A stretch of DNA of 64,000 bases. Origin: DASXHD01 sp038239005 (GTDB lineage: Bacteria; Myxococcota_A; Polyangia; Polyangiales; Polyangiaceae). Shown in pieces: positions 1 through 8,255 of this stretch. Numbering within the stretch: position 1 is the first letter of the stretch; each line of letters starts with the position of its first letter. The notes under the pieces were generated by a model. The model was not told the DNA's origin, searched no databases, and was given only the letters and a program-made list of their open reading frames with translations. Where the stretch lies: the NCBI GenBank assembly GCA_038239005.1, contig JBBSFE010000004.1, positions 1-64,000 of the forward strand, given 5' to 3'. Position numbers and translations under genes: made by a program.

Positions 1-130
1 CAGCAGCTACGTGAAGTACAGGGTCCCGGAGCGGCAAAGCCGCGACGAGGAGTTCATGTAGCTGCGAACAGCAGCTACGTGAAGTACAGGGTCCCGGAGC
101 GGCAAAGCCGCGACGAGGAGTTCATGTAGC
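1..130. repeat. 68-bp tandem palindromic repeat, two copies
   Basis: Bases 1-62 recur without change at 69-130, giving a period of 68 bp. Each unit is itself an imperfect inverted repeat: the arm cagctacgtgaa (4-15) pairs with ttcatgtagctg (53-64), with one G-T type mismatch, and an inner hairpin gcggc-aaa-gccgc sits at 31-43. The second copy carries the stop codon of the M20 peptidase gene (122-124) inside its right arm, so the repeat reaches into the coding end. It looks like a REP/BIME-type palindromic unit rather than a transposon, since no open reading frame is associated. The window edge cuts the array, so more copies may lie to the left. Confidence 0.8.
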
Positions 131-1504
131 GAGGGACGCGAGCTCGTCGTAGAGGTACGCAGCGCTCTTGATGCCGAGGTGATAATTTTCGAGGTCGAGC
201 CACTCGTTCGGCGCGTGCGCGTTTTCGTCGGGCTGGCCGAAGCCCATGAGCAAACACGGTTTGCCCGTGGCGTCGGCGATGGTGCGCACGAACGGAATCG
301 ACCCCCCTTCACGCATGAACACTGTGGGCTTGCCGAACGCTTTGCTGAACGCGCGCTTCGCCACTTCGAACACGGGATGATCCGTGGGCGCGAGATACGG
401 CATGCCGCCGTGAAGCGGAACCACGCGCACACGCACGCCGGGCTGCGCGATCGCGCGTAGGTAAGCTTCGAGTTTTTTCTGGATGTCGTCCGGTGATTGA
501 TTCGGAACGAGTCGACACGAAATCTTCGCCATCGCACGTGCCGGAATGATCGTCTTCGACCCTTCGCCTTGATGGCCACCGCCGATGCCGTTGCAATCGA
601 GCGTGGGCCGCGCCCAGATTCGCTCGAGCGTCGAAAAACCCTTCTCGCCGTGGAGCACGGGCGCGCCCGTTTGCTCGAGCCAGTGTTTTTCGTCGAACGG
701 AAGCTCGGCCATTTCTTTGCGCTCGGTCGACGTGAGCGGCAACACTTCGTCGTAGAAGCCGGGAATGGTGACGCGCCCGTCGTCGTCGTGGAGCTTCGCG
801 ATCATGCGCGCGAGCGCGTTGACCGGATTGAGAACGCCGCCGCCGTACGAGCCCGAGTGGAGATCTTGCTTGGGCCCATCGACGTGGACTTCGAGATAAA
901 CGAGCCCACGCAAACCAACGCACAAGCTCGGGATGCCGCGACCGAACATCGCTGTGTCGCTCACGCAGACGTAATCGGCCTCGAGATCTTTCGCGTGATC
1001 GCGAAGGAGCGCGTCGAGGTTGACGCTGCCGATTTCTTCTTCGCCCTCGACGACGATCTTGATGTTGATCGGGAGCTTGCCGACGGTGCGAATGAATGAC
1101 TCGAGCGCCTTCACGTGGATGTGGACCTGGCCTTTGTCGTCGACGACGCCGCGGCCCCACATGCGACCCTCGCGAATCGCCGGCTCGAACGGCGGCGACT
1201 TCCACTCACTGAGCGGCTCGATGGGTTGCACGTCGTGGTGGCCGTAGATGAGGAGCGTCGGCTTGCCGGGCGATTGCATGTAAGATGCAAACACCGCGGG
1301 GTGCCCTGCCGTCGGCCATTTTTCGCAGCGATCGGCCCCGAGCGAGCGGAGCTTTTCCATGAGCCAGTCGGCGTTGCGCTCGAGATCGGCCTTATGGCGA
1401 GCGTCGCTGGAGATCGAGGGAATGCGCACCCACTCGACGAGCTCGTCGACGAAGCGAGTGCGACCAGCATCGATGTACGCGAGAACGCGGTCCATGTCGG
1501 ACAT
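122..1504 (-). CDS. M20 family dipeptidase/metallopeptidase
   Basis: The 460-residue product matches M20 (ArgE/DapE/CNDP-type) peptidases over its whole length, which hydrolyse dipeptides or acylated amino acids with a dinuclear zinc site. Expected metal and catalytic residues are visible: YGHHDVQP, GRGVVDDKG, the EGEEEIGS glutamates, CVSDT, and a C-terminal His in PDENAHAPNEW; the central lid domain begins at about residue 205. There is no signal peptide, so it is probably cytoplasmic. The ATG at 1502-1504 gives MSDMDRVLAY, a normal family start. Its 3' end runs into the 68-bp palindromic repeat, and a ~210-bp inverted-repeat element begins about 30 bp upstream of the start. Exact substrate cannot be told. 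Confidence 0.93.
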   Translation of the reverse strand: MSDMDRVLAYIDAGRTRFVDELVEWVRIPSISSDARHKADLERNADWLMEKLRSLGADRCEKWPTAGHPAVFASYMQSPGKPTLLIYGHHDVQPIEPLSEWKSPPFEPAIREGRMWGRGVVDDKGQVHIHVKALESFIRTVGKLPINIKIVVEGEEEIGSVNLDALLRDHAKDLEADYVCVSDTAMFGRGIPSLCVGLRGLVYLEVHVDGPKQDLHSGSYGGGVLNPVNALARMIAKLHDDDGRVTIPGFYDEVLPLTSTERKEMAELPFDEKHWLEQTGAPVLHGEKGFSTLERIWARPTLDCNGIGGGHQGEGSKTIIPARAMAKISCRLVPNQSPDDIQKKLEAYLRAIAQPGVRVRVVPLHGGMPYLAPTDHPVFEVAKRAFSKAFGKPTVFMREGGSIPFVRTIADATGKPCLLMGFGQPDENAHAPNEWLDLENYHLGIKSAAYLYDELASLAT

Positions 1505-1535
1505 TGCGAGGACGATACTTCAAAGTTGACTTCAA

Positions 1536-1740
1536 CGTCTTGCGTCAACGTGGCGATCGACACGCGGCAGCGTGACGAACCGGCGAGGCCGGCGCGTGGA
1601 TGCTCACAAATCGAGCATGCCGCTACGTCATTGCCGCCAGCGCACTCTCGTAGCAACATCTCGCGGCCCGGCCGCGCTTGTCACGCTACCGCATGCTCTG
1701 CACTACGAAGCGACAACACTGCGTCGCCTACAAGAACGAT
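1536..1740. repeat. Dispersed inverted-repeat element, copy A
   Basis: This non-coding stretch fills the gap between the M20 peptidase start and the ruvA stop and is clearly related to 12170-12390. Shared blocks, in order, include gtcttgcgtca, gcggcagcgtgacgaa, ccggcgaggccggc, ttgccgccagcgca, ggcccggccgcgcttgt and acgaagcgacaa. The outer arms gcggcagcgtgac (1564-1576) and gtcacgctaccgc (1680-1692) are complementary with one mismatch, and the GC-rich blocks inside continue the pairing, so a single strand could fold into a hairpin of about 130 nt. It could be a MITE-like element, a structured RNA or a regulatory region. No product is suggested. Confidence 0.75.
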
Positions 1741-1748
1741 GCATCGTG

Positions 1749-2354
1749 TTACTTCGCGAGGAGGGCGAGGGCTTCGCGTACCGATTGGCCGATCGGCTGC
1801 CCGTCGACGCGATCGGCGAGAGCCGCGACGGCGCGTTCGGCTTCGCTCGGGCGGTAACCCATGCGCACGAGCGCGTCGTGGAGGACCTCGCTTTGGCCGA
1901 CCGGCGCCGACGGTTGCGCGATGGTAGCGCCGCCCGCGGGCTTCACTTTGCTCGCGAGCTTGTCTTTGAGCTCGAGCACGAGTCGCTCGGCTGTCTTTTT
2001 CCCGACACCGGGAATTGCCGTGAGGCGTGCGGTGTCGCCGCGACCGATCACTTGTGCGAGCTCCTCGCCAGGAAAAACACTGAGCACCGTGATGGCGGTT
2101 TTGGGGCCGACGTTCGAGATGCCAATGAGCGTGCGAAACGCGATGCGATCCGCGTCGCTCGCGAAACCGAAGAGCGAGAGTGCGTCTTCGCGAACGTGTG
2201 TGTGAACGACGAGCGTGATGATGCCTTCGCCGGCTTTGTGCGCGCGCCCGAGCGTGCCGAGCGGCACGGTGATTTCGTAGCCAACGCCTTGCACGTCGAG
2301 GACGACCGTGTCCGGTTCCTCGTGCACGACGCGTCCCGTCAGCCTGCCGATCAT
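1749..2354 (-). CDS. ruvA: Holliday junction branch migration protein RuvA
   Basis: The 201-residue product is full-length RuvA, which tetramerises on Holliday junctions and loads the RuvB motor during recombinational repair. The start MIGRLTGRVV is the family N terminus, so the ATG at 2352-2354 is chosen over an upstream in-frame one that would add 13 unrelated residues. The OB-fold domain I comes first, then the helix-hairpin-helix region (ISNVGPKTAITVLS and IPGVGKKTAERLVLELKDKL), then a Pro-rich linker and domain III ending REALALLAK. Neither ruvB nor ruvC is next to it, so it stands alone here, divergent from a small lipoprotein gene 42 bp away. Confidence 0.97.
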   Translation of the reverse strand: MIGRLTGRVVHEEPDTVVLDVQGVGYEITVPLGTLGRAHKAGEGIITLVVHTHVREDALSLFGFASDADRIAFRTLIGISNVGPKTAITVLSVFPGEELAQVIGRGDTARLTAIPGVGKKTAERLVLELKDKLASKVKPAGGATIAQPSAPVGQSEVLHDALVRMGYRPSEAERAVAALADRVDGQPIGQSVREALALLAK

Positions 2355-2396
2355 CGCCCGTTGCTTTCTACCGCATTCCGCGGCTACATCCACGCC

Positions 2397-2657
2397 ATGC
2401 GCATGGTTCGAGCTCTGTGGGCCCTTCCCTTGGTCGTCGCGTGCGGCGGTGCAGACAACACTCCCCCGCCTGCGCCGCCGATGCCGCCGGAAACGAACAC
2501 GGCAACGACGACGATGCCAACGGCCACTGCAACGGCGACCGCCACGGCGACCGCAACTGCGACTGCGACCGCATCTGCTTCCGCGATGCCGAGCGCGACG
2601 CCGGTAGCCGATGCCGGCAAACCCGCCGCCGATGCGGGCAAGCCCAAAGGGAAGTGA
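2397..2657 (+). CDS. Small lipoprotein with Thr-Ala repeats
   Basis: An 86-residue protein starting MRMVRALWALPLVVAC has a short charged N region, a hydrophobic core and a lipobox (VVAC), so it is predicted to be lipidated at Cys16 and exported. The mature part is low complexity: a Pro-rich patch, then a run of alternating Thr and Ala encoded by a degenerate acngcn hexamer array (about 2510-2580), then two near-identical DAGKP segments. No family is recognised. Such linkers are common in myxobacterial surface lipoproteins, and this may be little more than an anchored linker. Its stop abuts the stop of the convergent glycosyltransferase gene (2658). Confidence 0.6.
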   Translation: MRMVRALWALPLVVACGGADNTPPPAPPMPPETNTATTTMPTATATATATATATATATASASAMPSATPVADAGKPAADAGKPKGK

Positions 2658-4094
2658 TCACGTGATCGCCGCCGGCTTCGCAGAGCATGAAGGCTTGCGT
2701 AGAGCGGCCGCGGCGAGGATGGCGAACGCTGGGGTAACGACGACATGATAGCGGTCTTCGCCGAAAAAGATCGCGTGCGTGAGCGCCGTCGTTGCGATGA
2801 GCACGAGAAGTAGACCGAGAGCGCTCGGCAGTGAGGGTCGCCCGGGCAGCGGCAAGAACGGCAGAATCGTTCCGACGAGCACGAGCGGGTAAAAACGCGG
2901 CGTGTCTCCAGCGATGCCGATGAACGCAAGAAGCAGCACGAGACTCAACGCGGCGCCTTGAGCGATGGCTGCGTTGCGCGATCGACCTCGCTGCCGAAAC
3001 ACGAGCGCGACACCTGCAAGCGCTGCTGCGAGCACGAGCAAGCGATGCGTTGCGCTCGTGGCCGCGCGCCACGCAACACGCCGCGCTTCGGGCCACGCGC
3101 TCGGGCGGGCTTCGCGCAGATATTCGACGGCGAACGACTCGTGATCGAACGTGAAGGAAAGCTTCGCCGGAACGAGCGCGAGATAATGCGCGGGGTGCGC
3201 TTTGATTTGATCGATGCCGTACGCGAACCAGCATCGGTCTTGTTGGACTTGGCCCGTCACCTCGCGGCACCCATCGGATGCGTGGAGCGTTTCGAAGCGA
3301 CCTGTTGCGCGCGAAAATGATCCGATCGCGAGGTTCCAGCCGGCGTTCGTGCTCACGAGAGCGCAGCCATCCATGCGCGCGCAGTTTCGCGCAGTCCACG
3401 GAAGGACCGGCGCAAGCGCAAGCACGCATGCAAGCGCGCCTGCAGCAGGTCGCGCGAATCTTCCGAATCGCTCGAGCGGTGGAGGCGGCACGAGGAGCGC
3501 GAAAAATGGCGCACACAAGAGCGCTTGGGGTCGCACGAGCGCGCCCGCACCGAGAACGATGGCGCCCATCACGAACGAGCGCGTCGATGGTTTGCGCGTC
3601 GCGATCCAAAACGCAGTGAGCGTGAGAAGCGCGGAGAGTGGCTCGGTCATCACGAGCGCCGAATACAAAATCAGCCCGGGATGCGCGGCGGTGATGATGC
3701 CAGCAATGCGCGCGCGCGCCGGGCTGAGAGCGTTGCGCGCGAGGAGCCACGTCATCACGCAAAGCGCGGCACCGATGCTCGCGTCGAAGACGGCTGCAAC
3801 GCGCAAGTCGGTTCCGAGCACGCGATACACGGCGCCAAGCACCGCGCTGTAACCGACCGGGTAGTGACACCACGGATGCCAAGCGACGATGCCGTCTTCC
3901 CAGCGATCATCCGAGTAGCCAAAACCTGCGGCGATGCGACGCGCGCCGAAATCGTAATAGTGCCCATCCCACACGGGCTCGCCCGCCCAATGAAGCGCCA
4001 CGAACAAACGCGGAACGAGCGCGACGAAAAAAAGCGCGAGCCCAAACGCGAGCGCCGCGCGTAGCTCCGCCCGTTCGTCGGACGTACGCCTCAT
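2658..4094 (-). CDS. Membrane glycosyltransferase, PMT/ArnT-like GT-C family
   Basis: The 478-residue product has about ten hydrophobic segments and the features of GT-C fold enzymes that transfer a sugar from a polyprenyl-phosphate donor at the membrane: an N-terminal helix followed by a loop with acidic residues (AGEPVWDGHYYDFGARRIAAG), multiple TM helices, and a periplasmic loop region with SFTFDHES. It is the last gene of a three-gene overlapping operon; its ATG (4092-4094) overlaps the TGA of the ParA-like gene as ATGA, indicating translational coupling. The acceptor (protein, lipid or polysaccharide) cannot be deduced. Confidence 0.8.
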   Translation of the reverse strand: MRRTSDERAELRAALAFGLALFFVALVPRLFVALHWAGEPVWDGHYYDFGARRIAAGFGYSDDRWEDGIVAWHPWCHYPVGYSAVLGAVYRVLGTDLRVAAVFDASIGAALCVMTWLLARNALSPARARIAGIITAAHPGLILYSALVMTEPLSALLTLTAFWIATRKPSTRSFVMGAIVLGAGALVRPQALLCAPFFALLVPPPPLERFGRFARPAAGALACVLALAPVLPWTARNCARMDGCALVSTNAGWNLAIGSFSRATGRFETLHASDGCREVTGQVQQDRCWFAYGIDQIKAHPAHYLALVPAKLSFTFDHESFAVEYLREARPSAWPEARRVAWRAATSATHRLLVLAAALAGVALVFRQRGRSRNAAIAQGAALSLVLLLAFIGIAGDTPRFYPLVLVGTILPFLPLPGRPSLPSALGLLLVLIATTALTHAIFFGEDRYHVVVTPAFAILAAAALRKPSCSAKPAAIT

Positions 4095-5665
4095 TTCACT
4101 CGTTCGCCAGCGAGCTCTCGCATCCGTCGCAGGTACGTCCGCTGGACCTGCGCGGGGTCGAGGCGGAGAAACTTCGCGAGCTCGACCACGAACCCGCGCA
4201 CGTACACTTCGGCGGGGAGCGCGTCCCACGATTCTTCTTCGATCGCGGCGAGGTGAAGACGTCCGATTTTCGTGCGCGCGCTGATTTCGCCGAGGTCGAC
4301 GCCTTGGGCTTCGCGGATTTTTCGAAGCGTTGCGCCGGAGAATTCCGTGTCCGGCCCGATCTCGCGCACGAGCTCGGCGCGCAGCATGCGTTGCTCGACA
4401 TCGGCGGCGGTCGTTGGCACGGCGCGCGGCACCGCGGGCGCATCGGGGCGTTCGGGGAACGTCGAGAGATCGTACGCGCGACGACGCACGGAATCGAGGA
4501 GCGTGTCGTAAGCCTCTTCGAGACGCGCTTGCTCCGCTCGCAGTTGGTCGGGCTCGAGGAGCGAGCTGACGGCGATGCTCTCCGTCGCATAGACTTCGCG
4601 TTGGTTTTTGTACGCGCGGCGAACTTCTTCGTCACTCGCGGTGCGCGACACACCGAGCACTTCATAGAGCGTGGGCGCGCCCGTGGGCGGCGACTCGACG
4701 GCGTGCGATGCCGGCGGTGTTGGTGTGGTGACGAGCGCGACAACGCGGCGACCGATGCGCTCGAGGTTGCGCGCGGCTTTGCAGGTGGGGCTATCGACGA
4801 GGAGCGGACGCCTTCGACGCATGCTGAGCCACACGGTGTCGTCGTGCTCGATGTGACCGAGCTCGTCGAGCTCGATGCCGTAGTGGCGCGCGGCGAGCAT
4901 GCTCATCCAGCTCCCGAGCTCGAGATCGCCGCGCAAACGCGTTTGGTTCACGACGAGATAAAACCGCATCTTCTTCGCTTCAGCCCACGCAAGCTCGGCG
5001 AGCGTGCGATCCGTTTTCGCGAGAGCGCGCACGAGATCGAGCGGCGACGGAAGCGCATCGAGCTCGGAGAGCGCGCGCTCGAAGAGGTGCATGCGAAATC
5101 GATCACGAAGAAGCGCGCGGCGAAGTCGCCGGCGATACGCCGCACGCACGAATCGATACGTCGTCTCGACCGCTGCGGGATCGGGCGCGGTCACCGCAAT
5201 CGGAACGTCAGCTGCGAGGACGAGGTCGACGGAAAAGTTTCCTGCGCCGGGGCCCGCGTCGATCACGAGATAATCGGCGGGGATCGCGCGAAGACGCGAG
5301 AGCCACTGAGCTTTGCGCCCCGCGCGAAGGAGCGACGGCCCATACGCGGCGTCGTGCGCCGCAGGAAGAATCGACAAACCGGGCACGCTCGTCGGGACGA
5401 GGGCGGCTTCGAAATCGTCGAGCGAAGGCTCGCGGCGCGCAGCAGGCAGATCGAATTGCGCGTGGAGGTTCGAGCCGCTCGTGTCGGCGTCGACGAGGAC
5501 CACCGTTTTGCCGAGCTGCGCGAAATAGATGGCGAGGTTCGCAGCGACGAGCCCTTTGCCGACACCACCGCGACCCGCACCAATCGCAACGATCTTGCGC
5601 GCGCGCACGGGCCCTTCGTCTTCCGCTGGGTCCTCCAGCGAAATCGGGACGTCTTCTTCCGTCAC
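4091..5665 (-). CDS. ParA/MinD-type ATPase fused to J-like domain and RodZ-type HTH
   Basis: The 524-residue protein joins three modules. Residues ~22-310 are a MinD/ParA-type ATPase with GAGRGGVGKG as P-loop, LVDADTSGSN as switch and VIDAGPGAGN as Walker B; the usual signature Lys (KGG) is Arg here and the Ser/Thr after GK is Gly. Residues ~335-400 (LYEVLGVSRTASDEEVRRAY) resemble a DnaJ J-domain, but the HPD tripeptide is absent. Residues ~445-510 (LRKIREAQGVDLGEISARTKI) are a RodZ-like Xre-type HTH. Start is GTG at 5663-5665, overlapping the response-regulator stop as GTGA. The context suggests regulated polar localisation or membrane-linked assembly, which is inference. Confidence 0.85.
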   Translation of the reverse strand: MTEEDVPISLEDPAEDEGPVRARKIVAIGAGRGGVGKGLVAANLAIYFAQLGKTVVLVDADTSGSNLHAQFDLPAARREPSLDDFEAALVPTSVPGLSILPAAHDAAYGPSLLRAGRKAQWLSRLRAIPADYLVIDAGPGAGNFSVDLVLAADVPIAVTAPDPAAVETTYRFVRAAYRRRLRRALLRDRFRMHLFERALSELDALPSPLDLVRALAKTDRTLAELAWAEAKKMRFYLVVNQTRLRGDLELGSWMSMLAARHYGIELDELGHIEHDDTVWLSMRRRRPLLVDSPTCKAARNLERIGRRVVALVTTPTPPASHAVESPPTGAPTLYEVLGVSRTASDEEVRRAYKNQREVYATESIAVSSLLEPDQLRAEQARLEEAYDTLLDSVRRRAYDLSTFPERPDAPAVPRAVPTTAADVEQRMLRAELVREIGPDTEFSGATLRKIREAQGVDLGEISARTKIGRLHLAAIEEESWDALPAEVYVRGFVVELAKFLRLDPAQVQRTYLRRMRELAGERVK

Positions 5666-6408
5666 GACGCACCTCCGTTCGCGCGCCGCAAAAGGCCGAA
5701 GATGCGCGCGCCGAGCTCGGGCGCACGAAACGGTTTGACTACGTAGTCATCGGCCCCGCCCGCAAACGCTTCGACCACATCGCGCGTTGCTGCATTCGCC
5801 GTGAGAAAAAGAATCGGGAGCTTCTGCCATTTGAGGCGGACTGCACGGCAGAGGTCGAGGCCGCTCATACCTGGGAGCGTCCAGTCGAGGATGACGAGGT
5901 CGAACGTCTCGCGCTCGAGCAATCGCAAACCGTCTTCGGCGGTGTGCGCCGGGGTGATCACGAAGCCGACGGCTTCGAGCATCGCGCTGACGACGCTTTG
6001 CACCTCGACGTCGTCGTCGACGAGCAAAATGCGCGCGCCACCGCCATCGCTCATCTTGCGGATGAAGCTCGACACCGGCGGGTTCGACGGGGTTCGCCGA
6101 TTTTCGGGCGAGCGATCGGTGGCGGGGACGACGTCGAGGAGTGTGCGGATGCGCGTCCAGTCACGCGGCTCGAAAACGACGGCGACCTGATCGCCATGCC
6201 GGCGCACGCGGGCAGCGGCCGAGGCGGCGCGACCGCGTGATCCGAGCTCGACAATAGCGAGGACCCATTCGTTGTCACCCGGATCCCGGCTCGACTCGGG
6301 TGCGTCACTTGTCCGCGCCCGGCGCACGACCGGGAGCTCACGGTCGGCCGACGCAAGCGCCTCCCCGAGGGCGCTCGCCGTCTCGTAGCGACAAACGATG
6401 CTTCTCAC
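5662..6408 (-). CDS. Response regulator with unrecognised N-terminal region
   Basis: Residues ~130-248 are a complete REC receiver domain: ARILLVDDDVEVQ holds the acidic pocket, VILDWTLPGMSG the phospho-accepting Asp, FLTANA the Thr switch position and VVKPF the conserved Lys. The first ~125 residues have a strand-helix character (WVLAIVELGS, DQVAVVFEPRDW) like a degenerate receiver or sensor fold, but I do not recognise it. There is no DNA-binding output domain, so it likely signals by protein contact. GTG at 6406-6408 is taken as start; upstream sequence belongs to the divergent DsbA-like gene region. It leads the operon with the ParA-J-HTH fusion and the glycosyltransferase, each joined by 4-nt overlaps. 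Confidence 0.85.
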   Translation of the reverse strand: MRSIVCRYETASALGEALASADRELPVVRRARTSDAPESSRDPGDNEWVLAIVELGSRGRAASAAARVRRHGDQVAVVFEPRDWTRIRTLLDVVPATDRSPENRRTPSNPPVSSFIRKMSDGGGARILLVDDDVEVQSVVSAMLEAVGFVITPAHTAEDGLRLLERETFDLVILDWTLPGMSGLDLCRAVRLKWQKLPILFLTANAATRDVVEAFAGGADDYVVKPFRAPELGARIFGLLRRANGGAS

Positions 6409-6472
6409 GTTGTGGGGTATGTACCGCAGGGCTTGCGGCACCGTCGAGCGCGCTCTAGTGTGCGCCGGGAAG

Positions 6473-7423
6473 ATGTCGGCGAAGGCTGCGAGCTTGCTGC
6501 TGATACTCGGCCTGGCCAACGGGTCGATGTGCAACAAACCGTCTGGTGGCGAGCCCACGAAAGACCCGGAAGCGCCCGTGGTCGACGTGACGCTGAAGGA
6601 AGTCGACACGAGCACGCTCACGCCGCGCGAGAAGCGGGACTGGAGCTCGTACGTCACCGAGCTCCTCGCGCCGTGCTCGGACACGCCCGTGTCGATCGCG
6701 CAGTGCGTTCAAGAAAAACGCACCTGCGGCAAATGCATCCCCGCCGCGAAGATGATTCTGCGCGGCGTGCGCGACGGCTACGCGAAAGAGCAAGTCGAGC
6801 ACGCGTTCCACAACCGGTTCGACGCCGACAAAATCAAGAACGTCCCCATCGACGACTCGCCCACGCGCGGCTCGTCGGCCGCACCGATTTTGATGATCGA
6901 GTTCGCGGACTTCACGTGCCCGCACTGCCAGGCGCTCGCGCCTTCGCTCGATAAATTCGTCGACGAGCGAAAAGAGCAAATTCGTTTCGCCTACAAGTTC
7001 ATGCCGCTCTCCGGTCCGGGGCACGAGCGCGCCGAGCCCGCGGCGCGCGCGGCGTGGGCCGCGGGGATTCAGGGGAAGTTCTGGGAGATGCACAAGAAGC
7101 TCTTCGAAAACCCCGAGCACCTCGAGCAAGGTGACTTCGAAGGCTTCGCGAAAGAGCTCGGCCTCGATCTACCGAAGTTCCGCGGGGACATGCAATCGCA
7201 AGCGACCACGGACAAGGTCAGCGCGGACCGCAAGCTCGGCGAGACGCTCGACATCCACGGCACGCCGACGATCTACATCAACGGCCGCGAGTACGACAAA
7301 AGCCAAGGCCTCGAAGACTGGATCGATCTCGAGCTGACGCTGAAGGGGCAGAAAGCCGCCGGATCCGCGTCTGCTGGCGCAACCGCCGCGCCATCTGCAT
7401 CGGCCAGCTCGAAGCCGAAATGA
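6473..7423 (+). CDS. DsbA-like thioredoxin-fold lipoprotein
   Basis: A 316-residue exported protein. The ATG at 6473 follows a gggaag ribosome site and gives a signal sequence MSAKAASLLLILGLANGSMC, with a Cys at the lipobox position though GSMC is an imperfect lipobox. The DsbA/thioredoxin fold runs from about residue 125: the redox site is CPHC in EFADFTCPHCQAL and the cis-Pro loop is HGTPTIYING. The ~100-residue N-terminal region contains a second CxxC (CGKC), which could relay electrons to or from the main site. The C-terminal tail is Ala/Ser-rich. It likely oxidises or isomerises periplasmic thiols. Its stop overlaps the next gene (ATGA). Confidence 0.85.
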   Translation: MSAKAASLLLILGLANGSMCNKPSGGEPTKDPEAPVVDVTLKEVDTSTLTPREKRDWSSYVTELLAPCSDTPVSIAQCVQEKRTCGKCIPAAKMILRGVRDGYAKEQVEHAFHNRFDADKIKNVPIDDSPTRGSSAAPILMIEFADFTCPHCQALAPSLDKFVDERKEQIRFAYKFMPLSGPGHERAEPAARAAWAAGIQGKFWEMHKKLFENPEHLEQGDFEGFAKELGLDLPKFRGDMQSQATTDKVSADRKLGETLDIHGTPTIYINGREYDKSQGLEDWIDLELTLKGQKAAGSASAGATAAPSASASSKPK

Positions 7424-8238
7424 GCGAGCTCATCGCGGAGCCTCATTCGCGCGGCCCGGCGTCGATTGCACCCTCGTCGCGGCGGGCATCGCAGCGAATC
7501 GCGCTCGAAGGGTGCGGATGTTTTCCGAGCGGGCGTCACTACCCGGGCATCGCGCACCTCCTTCGCACGATCATTCGCGGGCTCGCCGAGGAGTTCGCGC
7601 AAGACGCCACTTGGCGCGATCTCGAAGTCGCGCTGCTGGACGTCGAAACGACGGGCCGCGACCCCGCGCACGATCGCGTCATCGAGGTCGGGATCGTCGT
7701 CGGGCGTGCCGGCGAAATCGTTGCAAGATACAACTGGATGCTGAACCCCGGCATGTCGATCCCGCAAGAAGCGCGCGACGTCCACGGCATCACGGACGAA
7801 CAAGTCGCATCGGCACCGAGCTTCGACGCCGTCGCGCACGAAATCGCCGACGCGCTCCGCGGGCGCATTCCCGCCGCGTACAACGCCGATTTCGACAAGC
7901 AGTTTCTTCTCTCCGAATACGCACGCATCGGCATGAAAGTCGACGCACCGCCGCCGGCCTTGCGCCGCGAGGTCGCGTGGGTCGACCCGCTCGTGTGGGC
8001 GCGCGAAATTCAGGCGGGCGAGAAGTCGCGCGCGCTGTCGGAAGTGGCACAACGCCTCGGCATTGCGCTCGAGAAAGCGCACCGCGCGAGCGAAGACGCC
8101 GAAGCGGCATTGCGCGTTCTCTACGCTCTGGCCGAGGACGCGCGCATTCCGCGTCCCTACGGCGCGCTCGTTCAGGAGCAGCGCCGCATCGGGTTCTTGC
8201 AGGCGGATGAGCGCCGTCGTTGGCAGCGTCCTTCGTAA
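7420..8238 (+). CDS. DEDDh 3'-5' exonuclease (DNA polymerase III epsilon-like)
   Basis: The 272-residue product has an RNase T/DnaQ fold with all catalytic acids: DVETTG (Exo I), NADFD (Exo II) and HRASEDA (Exo III His and Asp). It should remove nucleotides from 3' ends with two metal ions, in proofreading, repair or RNA trimming. The first ~65 residues are an unusual Arg/Ser/Gly-rich extension without family match. The start overlaps the DsbA-like gene stop (ATGA at 7420), so I keep it although the family core begins later. A second DEDDh protein lies at 18376-19200, so which of these, if any, serves as the replicative epsilon subunit is unclear. Confidence 0.88.
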   Translation: MSELIAEPHSRGPASIAPSSRRASQRIALEGCGCFPSGRHYPGIAHLLRTIIRGLAEEFAQDATWRDLEVALLDVETTGRDPAHDRVIEVGIVVGRAGEIVARYNWMLNPGMSIPQEARDVHGITDEQVASAPSFDAVAHEIADALRGRIPAAYNADFDKQFLLSEYARIGMKVDAPPPALRREVAWVDPLVWAREIQAGEKSRALSEVAQRLGIALEKAHRASEDAEAALRVLYALAEDARIPRPYGALVQEQRRIGFLQADERRRWQRPS

Positions 8239-8255
8239 GACATAGTATCGCCGCT

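Noticed and set aside
1111..1659. A minus-strand open frame crossing from the M20 gene into the repeat element with CAGGNDVAACSICE
   Set aside because: It uses another frame of the peptidase gene; the part within the repeat matches copy B at protein level, which I kept as a note but not as a gene.
4253..5746. A 497-codon open frame on the plus strand opposite the ParA-like gene
   Set aside because: Product is Arg/Ser/His-rich with no fold, typical for the reverse complement of a high-GC coding gene; the minus-strand gene has clear domains and coupled starts.
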